From contig JAMZAV010000363.1 of NCBI GenBank assembly GCA_024449915.1, positions 186,001 through 250,000 of the forward strand: a stretch of DNA of 64,000 bases, given 5' to 3'. A model generated the notes under the pieces. That model ran no database searches. It saw only the letters and a list, made by a program, of their open reading frames with translations, and had not been told where the DNA came from. Positions 53,508 to 64,000 of the stretch are shown here, piece after piece. The DNA is from Sweltsa coloradensis. Taxonomy: Eukaryota > Arthropoda > Insecta > Plecoptera > Chloroperlidae. Position 1 is the stretch's first letter, and each line of letters begins with the position of its first letter. Made by a program: the position numbers and the translations under genes.

Positions 53508-54060
53508 GGATAAAGGACTGTTCGTTCGTGCCCCCTCAGGAATTTGAAATTTAGAACAGTTGTCACGAAAGTGGAAACATAGGGCTCTTCAGTAACACTT
53601 TTTCTAAAATTGTTTTTCGTATAGTTTTTTTTAATAAATTGTTTTTTACGATTTTCGATTTTGTGAAAAAGTGCAAAATTGACTATATTCATGATTTTTT
53701 TGTGGCTAGTTGACACAAAATTTTGAAAATCTGCTACTGTAGGGTTGCCCATGTATGCTTCATTGACATCTTTGCAAAGTTGTTGTATCGGTATACTTTG
53801 GATGATTCTTGGCTTAGGGCATTTTTTACAAATAAGGCTGTTTCGCAGACGCTGCGAATAGTCGAGTTTGTGGATGAATTTGTGCATTCCCACATAAGGA
53901 AAACATAAAGAAGAAATACATTTTTTTAAATTTTAGTAAGTAAGTTACATTCTCACATTTTTATAGCTAGTAAGTTCAGAGGAATCGATAAATCCACTTG
54001 AAATTTCAACCGTTTGTGTGGTAGAGAGCGTACAAACAGACAAAAACACATGCACACAAA
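53508..54060 (+). repeat. Diverged relative of the 42104-42690 element
   Basis: Shares GTTGTCACGAAAGTGGAAACA, TAGGGCTCTTCAGTAAC and CCATGTATGCTTCATTGACA. Ends not defined. Confidence 0.5.
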
Positions 54061-54271
54061 AAAATCCCGGGCGAATGGTAGCACTACAAAACGGTGACGG
54101 AGTAGCCGGTGATTGACAGTGAACGGTGTACTTCCTTACCGACTACTGTAGCGGCCATCTACGCGTCTAGTTACGTCTACAACGCTAGATGGCGCGAGCA
54201 TCTGTTATGTAAACACTAACCAAGGTCTCGGCGACCGAGTTTTATCGAGTCTCGGTCGGCTAACGTACAGT

Positions 54272-54405
54272 CAGTCAGCTGATTACATTACTACATTGCG
54301 CGTTGTGTATATTAGCTATGTGAGACGTTTGGTTAGATTTCCTACGTGACAAATTGTTAACTATTGTTTCTACTGTTGTGTTCACGACTGAATTCTTCGA
54401 CTTCG
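54272..54405 (+). promoter_or_regulatory. Candidate promoter and non-coding first exon of the DUF1295 gene
   Basis: A CpG-rich stretch (about 54090-54410) with an initiator TCAGTCAG near 54272 and a strong CGGTAAG donor at 54405/54406. The coding ATG sits 19 nt inside an exon that starts at 55483, so an upstream non-coding exon is expected. No TATA box is visible. Upstream are CGGCCATCTACGCG and CTAGATGGCGCG, inverted ATGGC-type motifs. Confidence 0.45.
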
Positions 54406-54759
54406 GTAAGTTTGAAGTGTTTCGAACACATACGCCGCATGTTGAAGTTTGAGTAGTTTGGTCACTTCATGGTAGAATGCGCTGTATAAGTTATATAAGT
54501 TTGTGAAAAGCACGTGGTAGACTCGAGCGCATGGGTGTCTGCGTGTCAGCTGTAGCTGCTTTCACATCGAATCTTCGCGAAGCGTAAAATATTTTTATGT
54601 GATATTTCTTTTCACTTTTTCTAGCAAAATGTCGAGTTTCCTAACAAAAATAACAACATTTATTGATTTATTATATATTAGACCTAGAAGTCCCACTTAT
54701 ATAATATGTGAATCTTTCTGTTTTGTACTTCAGAATGCGTCCGTTGAAAAAGCACGGTG

Positions 54760-54850
54760 TTCGTACGGTTGGTGGGTAGGTCTGAGCGGACCGAGCAGTA
54801 TGGAAAAAGAGAGACGTGGGTTCGAATCCTGCATTACCATAAGAGTAATG
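54760..54850 (+). mobile_element. tRNA-derived SINE-like fragment
   Basis: GTCTGAGCGGACCGAGCAG resembles a D-arm region and GTGGGTTCGAATCCTGC a T-arm; the middle does not fold as an anticodon arm. Confidence 0.4.
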
Positions 54851-55501
54851 TAAATGTATTTTATCGAGTCACCGCTCTTAATAGCGAATAGAAGTGTCGA
54901 GTTTGCAGACGAATATCAACAAAAAATAGCAAATCAGGTATCATTCTGTAATAGATAAGAGCATTGGCGTAAAACTTTTCTGATAACCATTATCACAATA
55001 TGTACGTGATATCAGCTATACTATGATATATTTATAATTTTATTTTTAAAATAATTCTTGTGATATTAGATATTCAGAAAGTATTTTAATAATAAATATT
55101 AAATAACCTAATTGAAAGAAGGTAAATTAGTAGACTCCGCAAGTATGTACACTGGTTTTGCTTATGATACGAGTGATACGCAATGATACGGGGTAGAAGC
55201 CCATGGTCGTAACTAGCATCGAGTGACGACTAACGGTCACGTCTTTGTCAGATTCTCTCGTTTGCTAAAAAAGATTTTTCTTTAGACTTTTATTCGCGTG
55301 GGCGAACTCTCTGTCTTTGGGGTGTTTTGGTTAGAACTTAGGAGGACCGGTTCAATACACTGATCATTTAACTACATATAATAGATATCCCACAGAAAAA
55401 ATATGTTCAACTCTCATGAATGTAACAGCTGATCGAGAATCCAGATCTTATTTTACTGATATTGTGATACTGTCCTCTCCAGGCTGCCCCAGCTCTCCAG
55501 A

Positions 55502-58141
55502 ATGGCCCTGGACTGGCTCCTGGACGATGGCAACTACGTGCTATGCGCCCTGGTTACCCTGGGTATGCAGATGTTCTTCTGTGTTGTGGCGTTCCTCCTC
55601 CAGACAGACAAACTGACGGACTTCTCTGGAGGGACAAACTTCCTCATCGTCGCCCTGCTTACGTTTAGGCTGGGACAGGTACATCCTTGAATCTTATTTG
55701 TAAATAATAGTTAAGTTTGTAATGTAAATTGTACTGTAAAATGTAATGTAAATAAATTCGCATTTCTAAATTTTTCGAATGGTGCACAAAATGTGTCATA
55801 ACACATTATATTAACGTATTAATTACTTAAAACTGCTAAATTACTACTAAACTATTAAAAATTCCGATTGGGCCCCTGGTAAAAATAACGGTTGATGACC
55901 GTTTGGTATTTATTACCAAATCAACCAATTTGAATTGATATCAGTTGATGACAGCTAATTTGAACATATACCAATTGGTACTATTTTTTGGTGCCAGTGA
56001 TGTCAATTGGTATGGTCAATTAACTGTTCAGGTGATTAACGCTTGTATCCAACTGTTAATAAACTGATATCATTTGACAAGACAATTGATGACCAGTTGG
56101 TACACAGTTGACTGTCCGTTTATATTGACCATTTTGGCGTTCGATGGCCCCAGGATCGTAACACATTTTGCCCTATTCTTAGACATATTTACCCCACTAA
56201 TATTATCTGTGACGGGCGCTAAACAAACCGATTACTGTAACTGTCCATACCACTTATGGCTATATTTTCAATTAAAAAATATCGATCTTTGGTTGGTTAT
56301 CGCTCACTCGTCGATTGCATCGGAGCCTGCAGGGTTGGCTTGGTCGCTTTGGTTTACTGTACCCCACTGAAAATCAGTTATATGACTGAGTGGGTCGACT
56401 CTAAATACGATTTTTTATTATTATTTATGTCGTTTAAACCCGAATATGGATGGTGTTAAATAATGTTTTTATATGCCTTCTTTGAAAATCAGATTTAAAT
56501 ATAATACAACAGGAATAAAATAAAATAAATAACTATGGTGATCTTGTGTGTTTGTTCCAGACCTATGAGACGAGGCAGGTGATGGTCACAGGCTTCGTCT
56601 GCCTCTGGGCTCTACGGCTCGTCCTGTATCTTGTACGGAGGATCATGATAACGGGCCGCGACGAGAGATTCAACCTGATGAGGATTAACTTTGTCAAGTT
56701 CGCAGGTTTCTGGATTCTACAGGTAAACATAATATGGGAACTTAGTTTACCCCTACACCAATAGAGGGAGCGCTAAGCGTGACGCGCAATACTCTAACGT
56801 AATGTGGTGGTCGCAGGTCGTTACAGATAAACTGTCTTTGAGTTTCTTTAAGGTTCATCAGTCGTTATAAGAGGTAATAGGACAGATTTGTCACTTTGCA
56901 AATGGCTATTAGTTTGGCCGGAAAGTGTCGAAGTGAAGTGTTGTATACATGGACAGCCCCATAGTCGTAGATAATAATCGACAAAAATAAAAAGTGAAAG
57001 GAACAAAACAGAGAGAAATTTTGAAATTCAGAGTAGGCCTTATTTAAAAAAACGCTAACATTCTCAATTTTTAAACCACAAATATGTTACACAATGTGTA
57101 ATGTGTGTCATATGAAAAAAGTAAGAAAAAAACATATTTCCAGTCAAGCAAATTAAATTACTGTTTCGTTTTTAATTAATGGGCCAGGTAAATCCAAAAT
57201 TTGCCAATTTTATTTTAAATATTGCCCCCCCCCCCCCCCCCCTAAAAAAAGTATTAAAATTATCAGAAAGAAATATAATTTTATTTTGCATCCTAACAAC
57301 ATGAATGTCTTAAATAATTAATATGGTATTCCAACGGGTGCAAAGTCCAATATGAGCCAACTCGGTCGATAATAATATTATTTAAATAATTAATAAAACT
57401 TTATTTATATTTCTCTTAGGCCATGTGGGTGTTCGTCGTCAGCCTCCCAGTGATCGCCGTCAACTCCCCGCGCAGCTCCGTCGCTCAGGGTCACCCTCCG
57501 CCGATGACGTCACTGGACCTTGTCGGCGCCGTCCTCTTCGTCGTCGGCCTCCGCGTCGAGGCGCTCGCAGACTCGCAGAAGTTCGACTTCAAGGTGGTCC
57601 CAGGCAACAAGGAGAAGTTCTGCAAGGAAGGTACGAGTTGACAACGACTCGACACGACACTACACGACACACCGTTGCTAATTAATAATAAGTCTAATAT
57701 GATGAATTTTCACGGTTTTGTTCCCTTGTGGTGTGTGGCTCGTTGGTCTTGTGGTTAGCGTCTCTGCTTCTAATGCAGAAGGTCCAGGGTTCGATTCCCG
57801 CTTTAGGCAGAAGTTTTAAAATCTTCTGATTTGAACTTAAGTCCATCAGTTCTTGGCTCAAGAATTAGTAAACGGTGACTTTAGAGCCGTCCTAGCAACG
57901 AGGCACATAACAAATTCAAAGTTGTTCTGAATCGGCCTTGTTGATTCTGGCGTTGATCCACGGGTGTTCGCACTTCGTACTGTCCATACTACTGATTGCT
58001 ATATTTCCTATTAAAAAAATTGATCTTTGGTTGATTATCGGTTGGTACTCGTCGATTGCGTCGGGGCCTACAGGGTTGGTTTACTGAAAATCAGTTATAT
58101 GACTGAGTGGGAATAGACTCTAAAACTCTAAATACGGATTT

Positions 58142-58172
<31 letters not shown>

Positions 58173-59216
58173 TTTTTATTTTTATTTATTTTCTTAAATT
58201 TTTTCTTATTTATTTATTTGTTTATTAAAAATATGCTATTGATTATTATTCCACGTTTCTCAGGTTTGTGGCGGCTGTCTCGCCACCCGAACTACTTCGG
58301 CGAGATCATGCTGTGGTGGGGTATCTTCCTGATCTCCCTAAACGTGGTCCAGGGTTCTGGATGGGTGCCTCTCCTCTCCCCCGTCTTCGTCACGTTCCTG
58401 CTGATATTCGTGTCCGGGATGCCGCCCCTGGAGAAGCTGGCAGACAGGAAATACGGAGAGTAAGTTGATTGATTGATTGATTTGTATTGCTTAACGTATC
58501 ATATTAATGCACTAAGGCTATGCACATATGTAAATTTGAGCTAAGAAAATCTGTACACTTGGAATAAATTCCCAAAGTTGACCAAAATGGAGTAAATTTC
58601 GGTGATTTAACTAATTTTCAATTCAAAATCAATTAGTTAATTTAGGAACACGCAAACTGGATAGCATAGATTTGTTCTTTATTAACGTTAGTGTGAAATT
58701 TGATAGTGGTATGCACAGGCTATGCACATATGCAAATTTGAGCTAAGAAAATCTGTACATTTGGAATAAATTCCCAAAGTTGACCAAAATGGAGTAAATT
58801 TTGGTGGTTTAACTAATTTTCAATTCAAAATCAATTAATTAATTTAGGAATACGCGAACTGGATAGCATAGATTTGTTCTTTATTAACGTCAGTGTGAAA
58901 TTTGATAATGGTGTTATAAACCGTTTACCCGGAAAAAACAGAAAGCTGAGCGCCTAAACTCGTCTCCGCGCCAGCCTCAGTGACTATACATTACATAAAT
59001 CTATCCATATATAATAATAAAATAATACTATTTTGTTGCAGCCTCCCTGAATACCGGACGTACAAGAAGACAACTTCGCCCCTGATTCCAATGCCTCCCT
59101 CTCTCTACGACAAGCTGCCATCGATCATTCAAAGAGTGCTGTTCTTCGAGTATCCAATGTTTAACAGGCTTGATAGGAAATCCAGCCGGTCTGAATCAAG
59201 TCGCAAGAGCAAATAG
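55502..59216 (+). CDS. DUF1295 / steroid 5-alpha-reductase-like multi-pass membrane protein
   Basis: Five coding exons, 55502-55678 (after acceptor 55481-55482), 56561-56722, 57420-57630, 58264-58459 and 59042-59216 (TAG), total 306 residues, all GT-AG with matching phases (0,0,1,0 or 2). Hydrophobic segments include YVLCALVTLGMQMFFCVVAF, FLIVALLTF, VTGFVCLWALRLVLYLV, MWVFVVSLPVIAV, LVGAVLFVVGL and WGIFLISL. The hallmark LWRLSRHPNYFGEIMLWWG is in exon 4, with PEYRTYKKTTSPLIP near the end. Known: this fold groups membrane oxidoreductases of the steroid-reductase / isoprenylcysteine-methyltransferase superfamily; the animal DUF1295 substrate is not established. It is divergent from FAS-B. No lesion is seen. 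Length is typical of the family. Confidence 0.92.
56225..56425 (+). repeat. ACTGAAAATCAGT dispersed repeat in DUF1295 intron 1
   Basis: Shares ATCGATCTTTGGTTGGTTAT, CGTCGATTGCATCGG and CACTGAAAATCAGTTATATG with 57970-58140. Confidence 0.6.
57225..57242 (+). repeat. Poly-C tract (18 C)
   Basis: Homopolymer in DUF1295 intron 2. Similar tracts: C at 39176-39189, G at about 52095-52107 and at 63109-63126. Such runs are prone to sequencing error. Confidence 0.8.
57735..57815 (+). mobile_element. tRNA-derived SINE head
   Basis: TCTGC TTCTAAT GCAGA forms a perfect anticodon arm (loop would read CTA), followed by box-B-like GGGTTCGATTCCC; the acceptor and T stems do not pair well. Not a working tRNA. 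Confidence 0.55.
57970..58225 (+). repeat. Dispersed repeat plus (TTTA)n microsatellite
   Basis: 57970-58140 matches 56225-56425; 58138-58225 is a TTTA-rich microsatellite directly upstream of exon 4 of the DUF1295 gene. Confidence 0.65.
58509..58913 (+). repeat. Two-copy tandem duplication, about 204 bp
   Basis: GGCTATGCACATATGTAAATT... repeats once at 58719, with few changes, inside the last DUF1295 intron. Confidence 0.85.
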
Positions 59217-59769
59217 TGATATTGTTTATTCATGAAAATGTAAAATAAGATATTATAATAAGTACATACTAACAATCATATAGTTAATTAAGTTGCATAC
59301 TTTGATACCCTAATAAAAACAATATAAGTTGTGTAATCATAATGATATTAAAGTCATAACAAATTTGAATATTATTAAATTAATTGTTTACTTGATTATT
59401 TTAATTTATAAAGCTTTGTGTTAAGTCAAGAGAAAATCACGTTTATAGGATAAGGGAAGACTGAGCAAGTATTAAATTCTTTGTATTGTTCTTGAAAAAT
59501 AATATGATTATTTCATATTAGTATGTATGGTCAGAGATATAAATTATACCTGAATGTATTTCCTAAATGATTTTTAGTACAGCAAACAGAGCGTAGAAAT
59601 GCAACAAGGCAGGGTTAATTAATCGTGCAACAGTTTGACACATTTAGGTACGTTTCTAATAAATTGTTATGCAACATATACACATATTTATGATTGGTGT
59701 TAATTTGTGTTTCAGCACTTAACTTTGCTATTACAATGGTGAAACAATTTTAGAGTGGGTCAGGTTTAA

Positions 59770-60424
59770 GATCATGATGTTTTTAGGACTATACACTACT
59801 CAAAATAAAAAATATAAAACAAAGATTACAATATTTCAAAGGATAATCAACCTCCTTCATCAGGTTTTTTTAATGACAGTTGAACCAAGACAACAGAATG
59901 GGCTTTTAGCCCATTAAGGAACATAAGAACAACGTTACGCAGCATAAAGTATGTTCCTCTAGATAAGCAGAGCATGTTTATGAAAATCACCATTATGTGG
60001 ATTGGAACAACTCATACATTATCCTTCATGAAGCCAATCCACATAAACGTAAACTTAAAGAGGCTGCATTGATGTCTGTTAGTAATAATGTAATAAGTGC
60101 GCCTAGCATTGATTTTCCTGGAATTTGGAAAGTTTTTGTAACTAATAATAAGCCATAATGTTTCTTCTTCTTGTTTGTTTTTGTGAATTTTATAATTTCT
60201 TTTACTGTTAATAACAACTACAACCACATTTATTATTATGATTCTTTGGTGGATTGGTGTAATTTGTTTTGTTTAGTTGGCATTGTTTGTTTGTTTTAAA
60301 GCCCATTCTGTTGTCTTGGTTCAACTGTCATTAAAAAACCTGATGAAGGAGGTTGATAAACCTTTGAAATATTGTAATCTTTGTTTTATTTTGAGTAGTG
60401 TATAGTCCTAAAAACATCATGATC
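59770..60424 (+). mobile_element. Foldback element with 146-bp arms
   Basis: GATCATGATGTTTTTAGGAC at the left and its complement ending at 60424; arms run to AGAATGGGCTTT (59916) and AAAGCCCATTCT (60298). The right arm contains CTGATGA (60340) and GAAA (60366) around a 5-bp stem. Confidence 0.8.
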
Positions 60425-60425
60425 A

Positions 60426-61932
60426 TATTTAACTTAGCATTGCATCAGATCGTGGATATTAATGCTATTTATCCTTAAAATTGTATTCCAAAATTTAAGC
60501 TTGTTTTATATTGCATGTTTTTTCTGTAGTGACTCAGAATAGAACATTAAATGCGTGCATTTGTATTTACTGTGGGCCTACCAACTCACGCTTCAATAAC
60601 AAATTACATTTGGGAACATTCAAATTATGCTATAGCTCGAAAATCAACCACTATCTGTTCCCTAAGATATCGATGGTGCAACTACAAGAGCCTGTATTTG
60701 AACCTGGGACATTTTGCATTTGAAGCAGGGATAAAATCAAAGGACCAGCATTTTAAATAATAAATTGCAAAAATCAAATGCAATTGTAGATTAATTTAAT
60801 TTTTGTTAACTGTATATGATAACCATATGAAAACCAAGATATTGTGCAGTCACTCCTTAATTGAAAATGAAGTTTAATGTATGTATGAGACGGTATCATA
60901 TCTAAAATATCAACTAACTGTTTGTCATCTAGAAAGCAATGAATTAGAGACCCACCAGAAATGTGGGATACTTGAGTTCGATTCCAAACGGAACAATAAT
61001 TATCACTTTTGAATGTTGAACTTGACTTTGGATCAAAGTTGAACCCTTAACTTAATTTCTAGTTCCACGTAACAAGGTTATTTCCCAACTGATAAAACTA
61101 GTAGAGATGTAAATAACTGAATGTGCGCACTGACTTATACTATGTATACAATAAATTAATGAGGCCCTATCAAAGGCCAGGGGTCATCCTAAGATTAGAG
61201 CTGTGACACACGAAAACTTCTAATCACCAAATAATATATTGTGAAACGTACATATTACTCAAGATGTATAACTTCTAGATCATCTTTAGGAAAGGCTCAT
61301 TGCATCCTTAGCATTTGCTGGAGAAAGAAGTTTCGTAGAGAAGATTCCAATTCAACATACCAAGATGAAATATTTCAAGGTAAGCTATAAATATTTTATA
61401 CAGTTTTGCTTTCAATGCACATTTTATGATAAAACTTGAGACACACGTTTGAAAATGGTAAGCAACTTAAATGACGCGCCTATATTTAAAACGAGTAGCA
61501 TGATCCACATTTTGTGTCGCACGCACGCAGCACACTCGCATCTGTAAGGGTTGTTTTGTAATGTGCACGAGTCCACTTGTCTTTGTTACAGATAGAACTG
61601 TAACAACTGTGGAAGGTTTGATATTTTCTTCTGGAATAGCAATCCCAATATATCTTTTTCTAAATACTTAAAACATTGCAATATTTCATAAATGTGAGAT
61701 CAAGCCAATAAAAGGAGTAATCGGGAATAGCATTCAAATGCAATACGAATTGTGTCAAATGAATCCTTCAATTCAAATATCCTGACATAGAATCGCACGG
61801 TTTATTGGCAAAACCTTTAAGAAAAATTATACATAGATTATAAGGTGATAATGCAAAATGCTGAATTTATCCTATTTTAAAACCTCCCTCTGCCTCTCTC
61901 AACTACTACTGCCAACCAATAGTCGCATTAGA
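60426..61932. other. Downstream intergenic region without recognised gene
   Basis: Only short, non-conserved open frames; a tRNA-like fragment with GAGTTCGATTCCAAAC at about 60930-61000. Nothing else recognised. Confidence 0.4.
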
Positions 61933-62541
61933 ACTTATTTGTTTAATAGACCAAATAGACCATTTCCCACTTTTTTTTTACTTAGATGTTAAAATTTGCT
62001 TACTTGTTCTTGTTCTTTTTTGTTTTATGTTTACTGCATATGGTCCATATTTACCATCCTTTGCTATGGTAAACAAGTGGCAGTTTTATTCAATAGACCA
62101 GTCTGATACTTAATTCCTGTCAGTGTTGGTTTTTCTATGTCCTCCCTTTGCATGAAACGATACGGAACATTGAAATAATCAGATGGTCTATTGAACACAA
62201 TATTACTTATAAAAAAGTTAAATTGGTCTATTGAACAAACATGTTCTTAGGAGATTTAAGTTGGGGGTATCTGCCCAAAATAACTTTTCATATTTTAATG
62301 GATATTGAACAAATGAGACAATTTCAAATGATTCTTTCTGTAATTTTCGTTGTTTAATATCCAATCAGAGATACCTAGTTTGGACACTCTTGATGACACA
62401 AATGAGAAGTTTAACTTGACTTTATATTTAAACAAGAAATGAGAATAATATCGATTTTAGATAGGATTGGTATAGAATCAAATCTTCAAACCTTATTATC
62501 TTCAAATAAAATAGCAAGAGTGGTCTATTGAACAAATAAGT
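61933..62541 (+). mobile_element. Non-autonomous element with TIR ACTTATTTGTT(T/C)AATAGACC
   Basis: The 21-bp termini differ at one base. GGTCTATTGAAC or its complement recurs inside at about 62090, 62183 and 62224. No protein. Confidence 0.75.
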
Positions 62542-62799
62542 TTCATTAGTAATTAGATTTATTTAGTTGTCCTACTTTGTAAATCAGTTTTTATAACTGA
62601 ATAGGATAGACGTTAAATAAATAAATAAATAAATAAAATCACCATTTGGTGGGTCTAGTTTGTTTCACCGATATGTCTCCTGGGTATAAAATTTGCGGGG
62701 TAATATTTGTATCATTGAGTATAGAATATTATATACTCAATGCTTGTACTGTACTTTCATTACCAAATTAAATTTGTAAAAATTAAGTAATTGATGTAA

Positions 62800-63175
62800 T
62801 AAACCACTTAAAATTCCCATTTTTTCTAAGATTTGGGGGATTTTTTTTATCATGATTTAAGCAATATTCGGGAAATTTTGGGGTTTGAATAAAATCTTCA
62901 TTCTTGGTCAAAAATTTAAATTTGTGGTAGTACATTCCTCACACTAGATTTATTTCTGAATTTTTGGAATGTTTTAGATTTTGCGTGTCTCAAATAACAG
63001 CAGCAGCAGCAGCTGGAAAGTATTCACCCAAATTTTTGCCGTTTTTAGCCTTTATAGCAGATGTGTATTTTCAATCTTCTCTAAAAAAGGCACTATTCGT
63101 CCCATTGAATTGGGGGGGGGGGGGGGATGTATTTAATTTTTATTCACAAAAAATTGGGTCAAACTCAAAAATCTA
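62800..63175 (+). repeat. AT-rich dispersed repeat, copy 2
   Basis: Matches 51060-51450 in CCCATTG...GGGGATGTATTTA and TTTTTATTCACAAAAAATTG; contains a (CAG)n run at about 62999. Confidence 0.5.
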
Positions 63176-63191
63176 AAATTTACCCACATAT

Positions 63192-63475
63192 TTGGATGAG
63201 CGAAGCGAAGACTTCAATTTCACTGACCCCCCAAAAAGTTTAGCTCCAATGTTTTTTTGTTTTTTGTTTTTTTTTTTTTTGTATTTTTGTCTGTTTGTTA
63301 GCAGGATTCCGGGCAAACGACACAAGCGATCTTGATGAAAATTTGAGGGGACCTTCGAAATCTCTGAACTTAGAGGTGTATTGTTTTTCGGTACAATCGA
63401 AGAAATATTTCTCATGAATATTGTATTTTTACGATTTTTTTTCAATTTTTAGTGCGATATTTTCGTGACATTTAG
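63192..63475 (+). mobile_element. TTGGATGAGCG-family element, copy 3 (truncated)
   Basis: TTGGATGAGCGAAGCGAAG at the left, then the same CTCCAATGTTTT / TTTTTGTCTGTTTGT order as copy 1; interrupted by the element starting at about 63477. Confidence 0.7.
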
Positions 63476-63476
63476 G

Positions 63477-64000
63477 CAGATTCTGACCAAACGGGTAGGT
63501 GCTACAATGTTCATACTAGGAAAACGCTAAAGTCCCGCCGCGTTGATGGATGAGCGTTTTTTTTGTAAGTTTTTTGTTTGCGTTTTTTGCGTTTGTTTAC
63601 ACTTTTCCTTTGCAAGTGCTTTTTGAATGCATTGTAGGTGATTGTTGTCAAGTTTCTATTGTTACGTGTTAATTGGTATTACTAGGAAAACGCTAAAGTC
63701 CCGCCGCGTTGATGGATGAGCGTTTTTTTTTGTAAGTTTTTTTGTTTGCGTTTTTTGCGTTTGTTTGCACTTTTCCTTTGCAAGTGCTTTTTGAATGCAT
63801 TGTTGGTGATTGTTGTCAAGTTTCTATTGTTACTTGTTAATTGGTATTATAAACCCAAAAAAAACTCATATTAAAACCTTTATTTCTGTGGATTCTGGCT
63901 AACTTTTTCAACTTTTTTTTTCAAAAGGTACTACATCACCATAACCTTAATGTCCATGTGAAATCTGAACGTTGTAGCCCCACCCGTTTGGTCAGAATCG
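63477..64000 (+). mobile_element. Element with GATTCTGACCAAACGGGT termini, holding a tandem repeat
   Basis: ATTCTGACCAAACGGGTAGG at the left is inverted as CCCGTTTGGTCAGAATC at 63982-63999. Inside, a unit of about 164 bp starting ACTAGGAAAACGCTAAAG occurs at 63515 and 63679. Its right limit may be at the window end. Confidence 0.7.

Noticed and set aside
53495..53893. Minus-strand 132-codon frame
   Set aside because: Lies in a diverged mobile element related to 42104-42690, where the frame is not kept.

Overview
This is eukaryotic nuclear DNA, almost certainly from an arthropod. The genes are split by introns with GT-AG borders, one gene is an animal-type multifunctional fatty acid synthase (FAS), and the AT-rich introns and intergenic DNA are full of small inverted-repeat transposons (MITEs), tRNA-derived SINEs and broken non-LTR retrotransposons. 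The sequence does not fix the species; an insect, perhaps hemipteran, is a low-confidence guess.

Layout. (1) At 14-4363 (+) lie the last five coding exons (ACP linker, ACP and thioesterase) of a FAS gene, here FAS-A, that begins outside the window. (2) At 7592-47472 (-) lies a complete second FAS gene, FAS-B, with 34 coding exons, convergent (tail to tail) with FAS-A. A TATA box plus TCAGT initiator at 49936-49969 is its likely promoter. In protein order the domains run KS (47472-36218), MAT remnant (35008-33244), DH (31815-28496), pseudo-methyltransferase/linker (27446-21777), ER (21241-17973), KR (17973-16059), ACP (14646-13760) and TE (13208-7592). (3) At 54.27-59.2 kb (+) lies a DUF1295 / steroid-5-alpha-reductase-like membrane protein gene with a candidate non-coding first exon and five coding exons, divergent from FAS-B. 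The rest is intron or intergenic DNA holding at least a dozen mobile-element families.

Most unusual points. FAS-B coding exon 3 (in KS) is amplified into 12 tandem units of about 210 bp (42.70-45.21 kb). Only the unit nearest exon 4 has a 5' splice site that keeps the frame; the other 11 keep the exon body but have a damaged donor, and most run quickly into a stop. The FAS-B MAT domain has lost the glycine-rich motif, the GHSxGE context, the arginine that holds malonyl and the segment that should carry the catalytic histidine, so it is predicted unable to load malonyl groups. KS, KR, ER, ACP and TE keep their recognisable catalytic residues. A one-base insertion in exon 6 breaks the frame. 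The first two TE exons are duplicated downstream, one copy frameshifted and one intact. FAS-B is therefore either a recently decaying paralog or a remodelled, non-canonical synthase; transcript data would decide.
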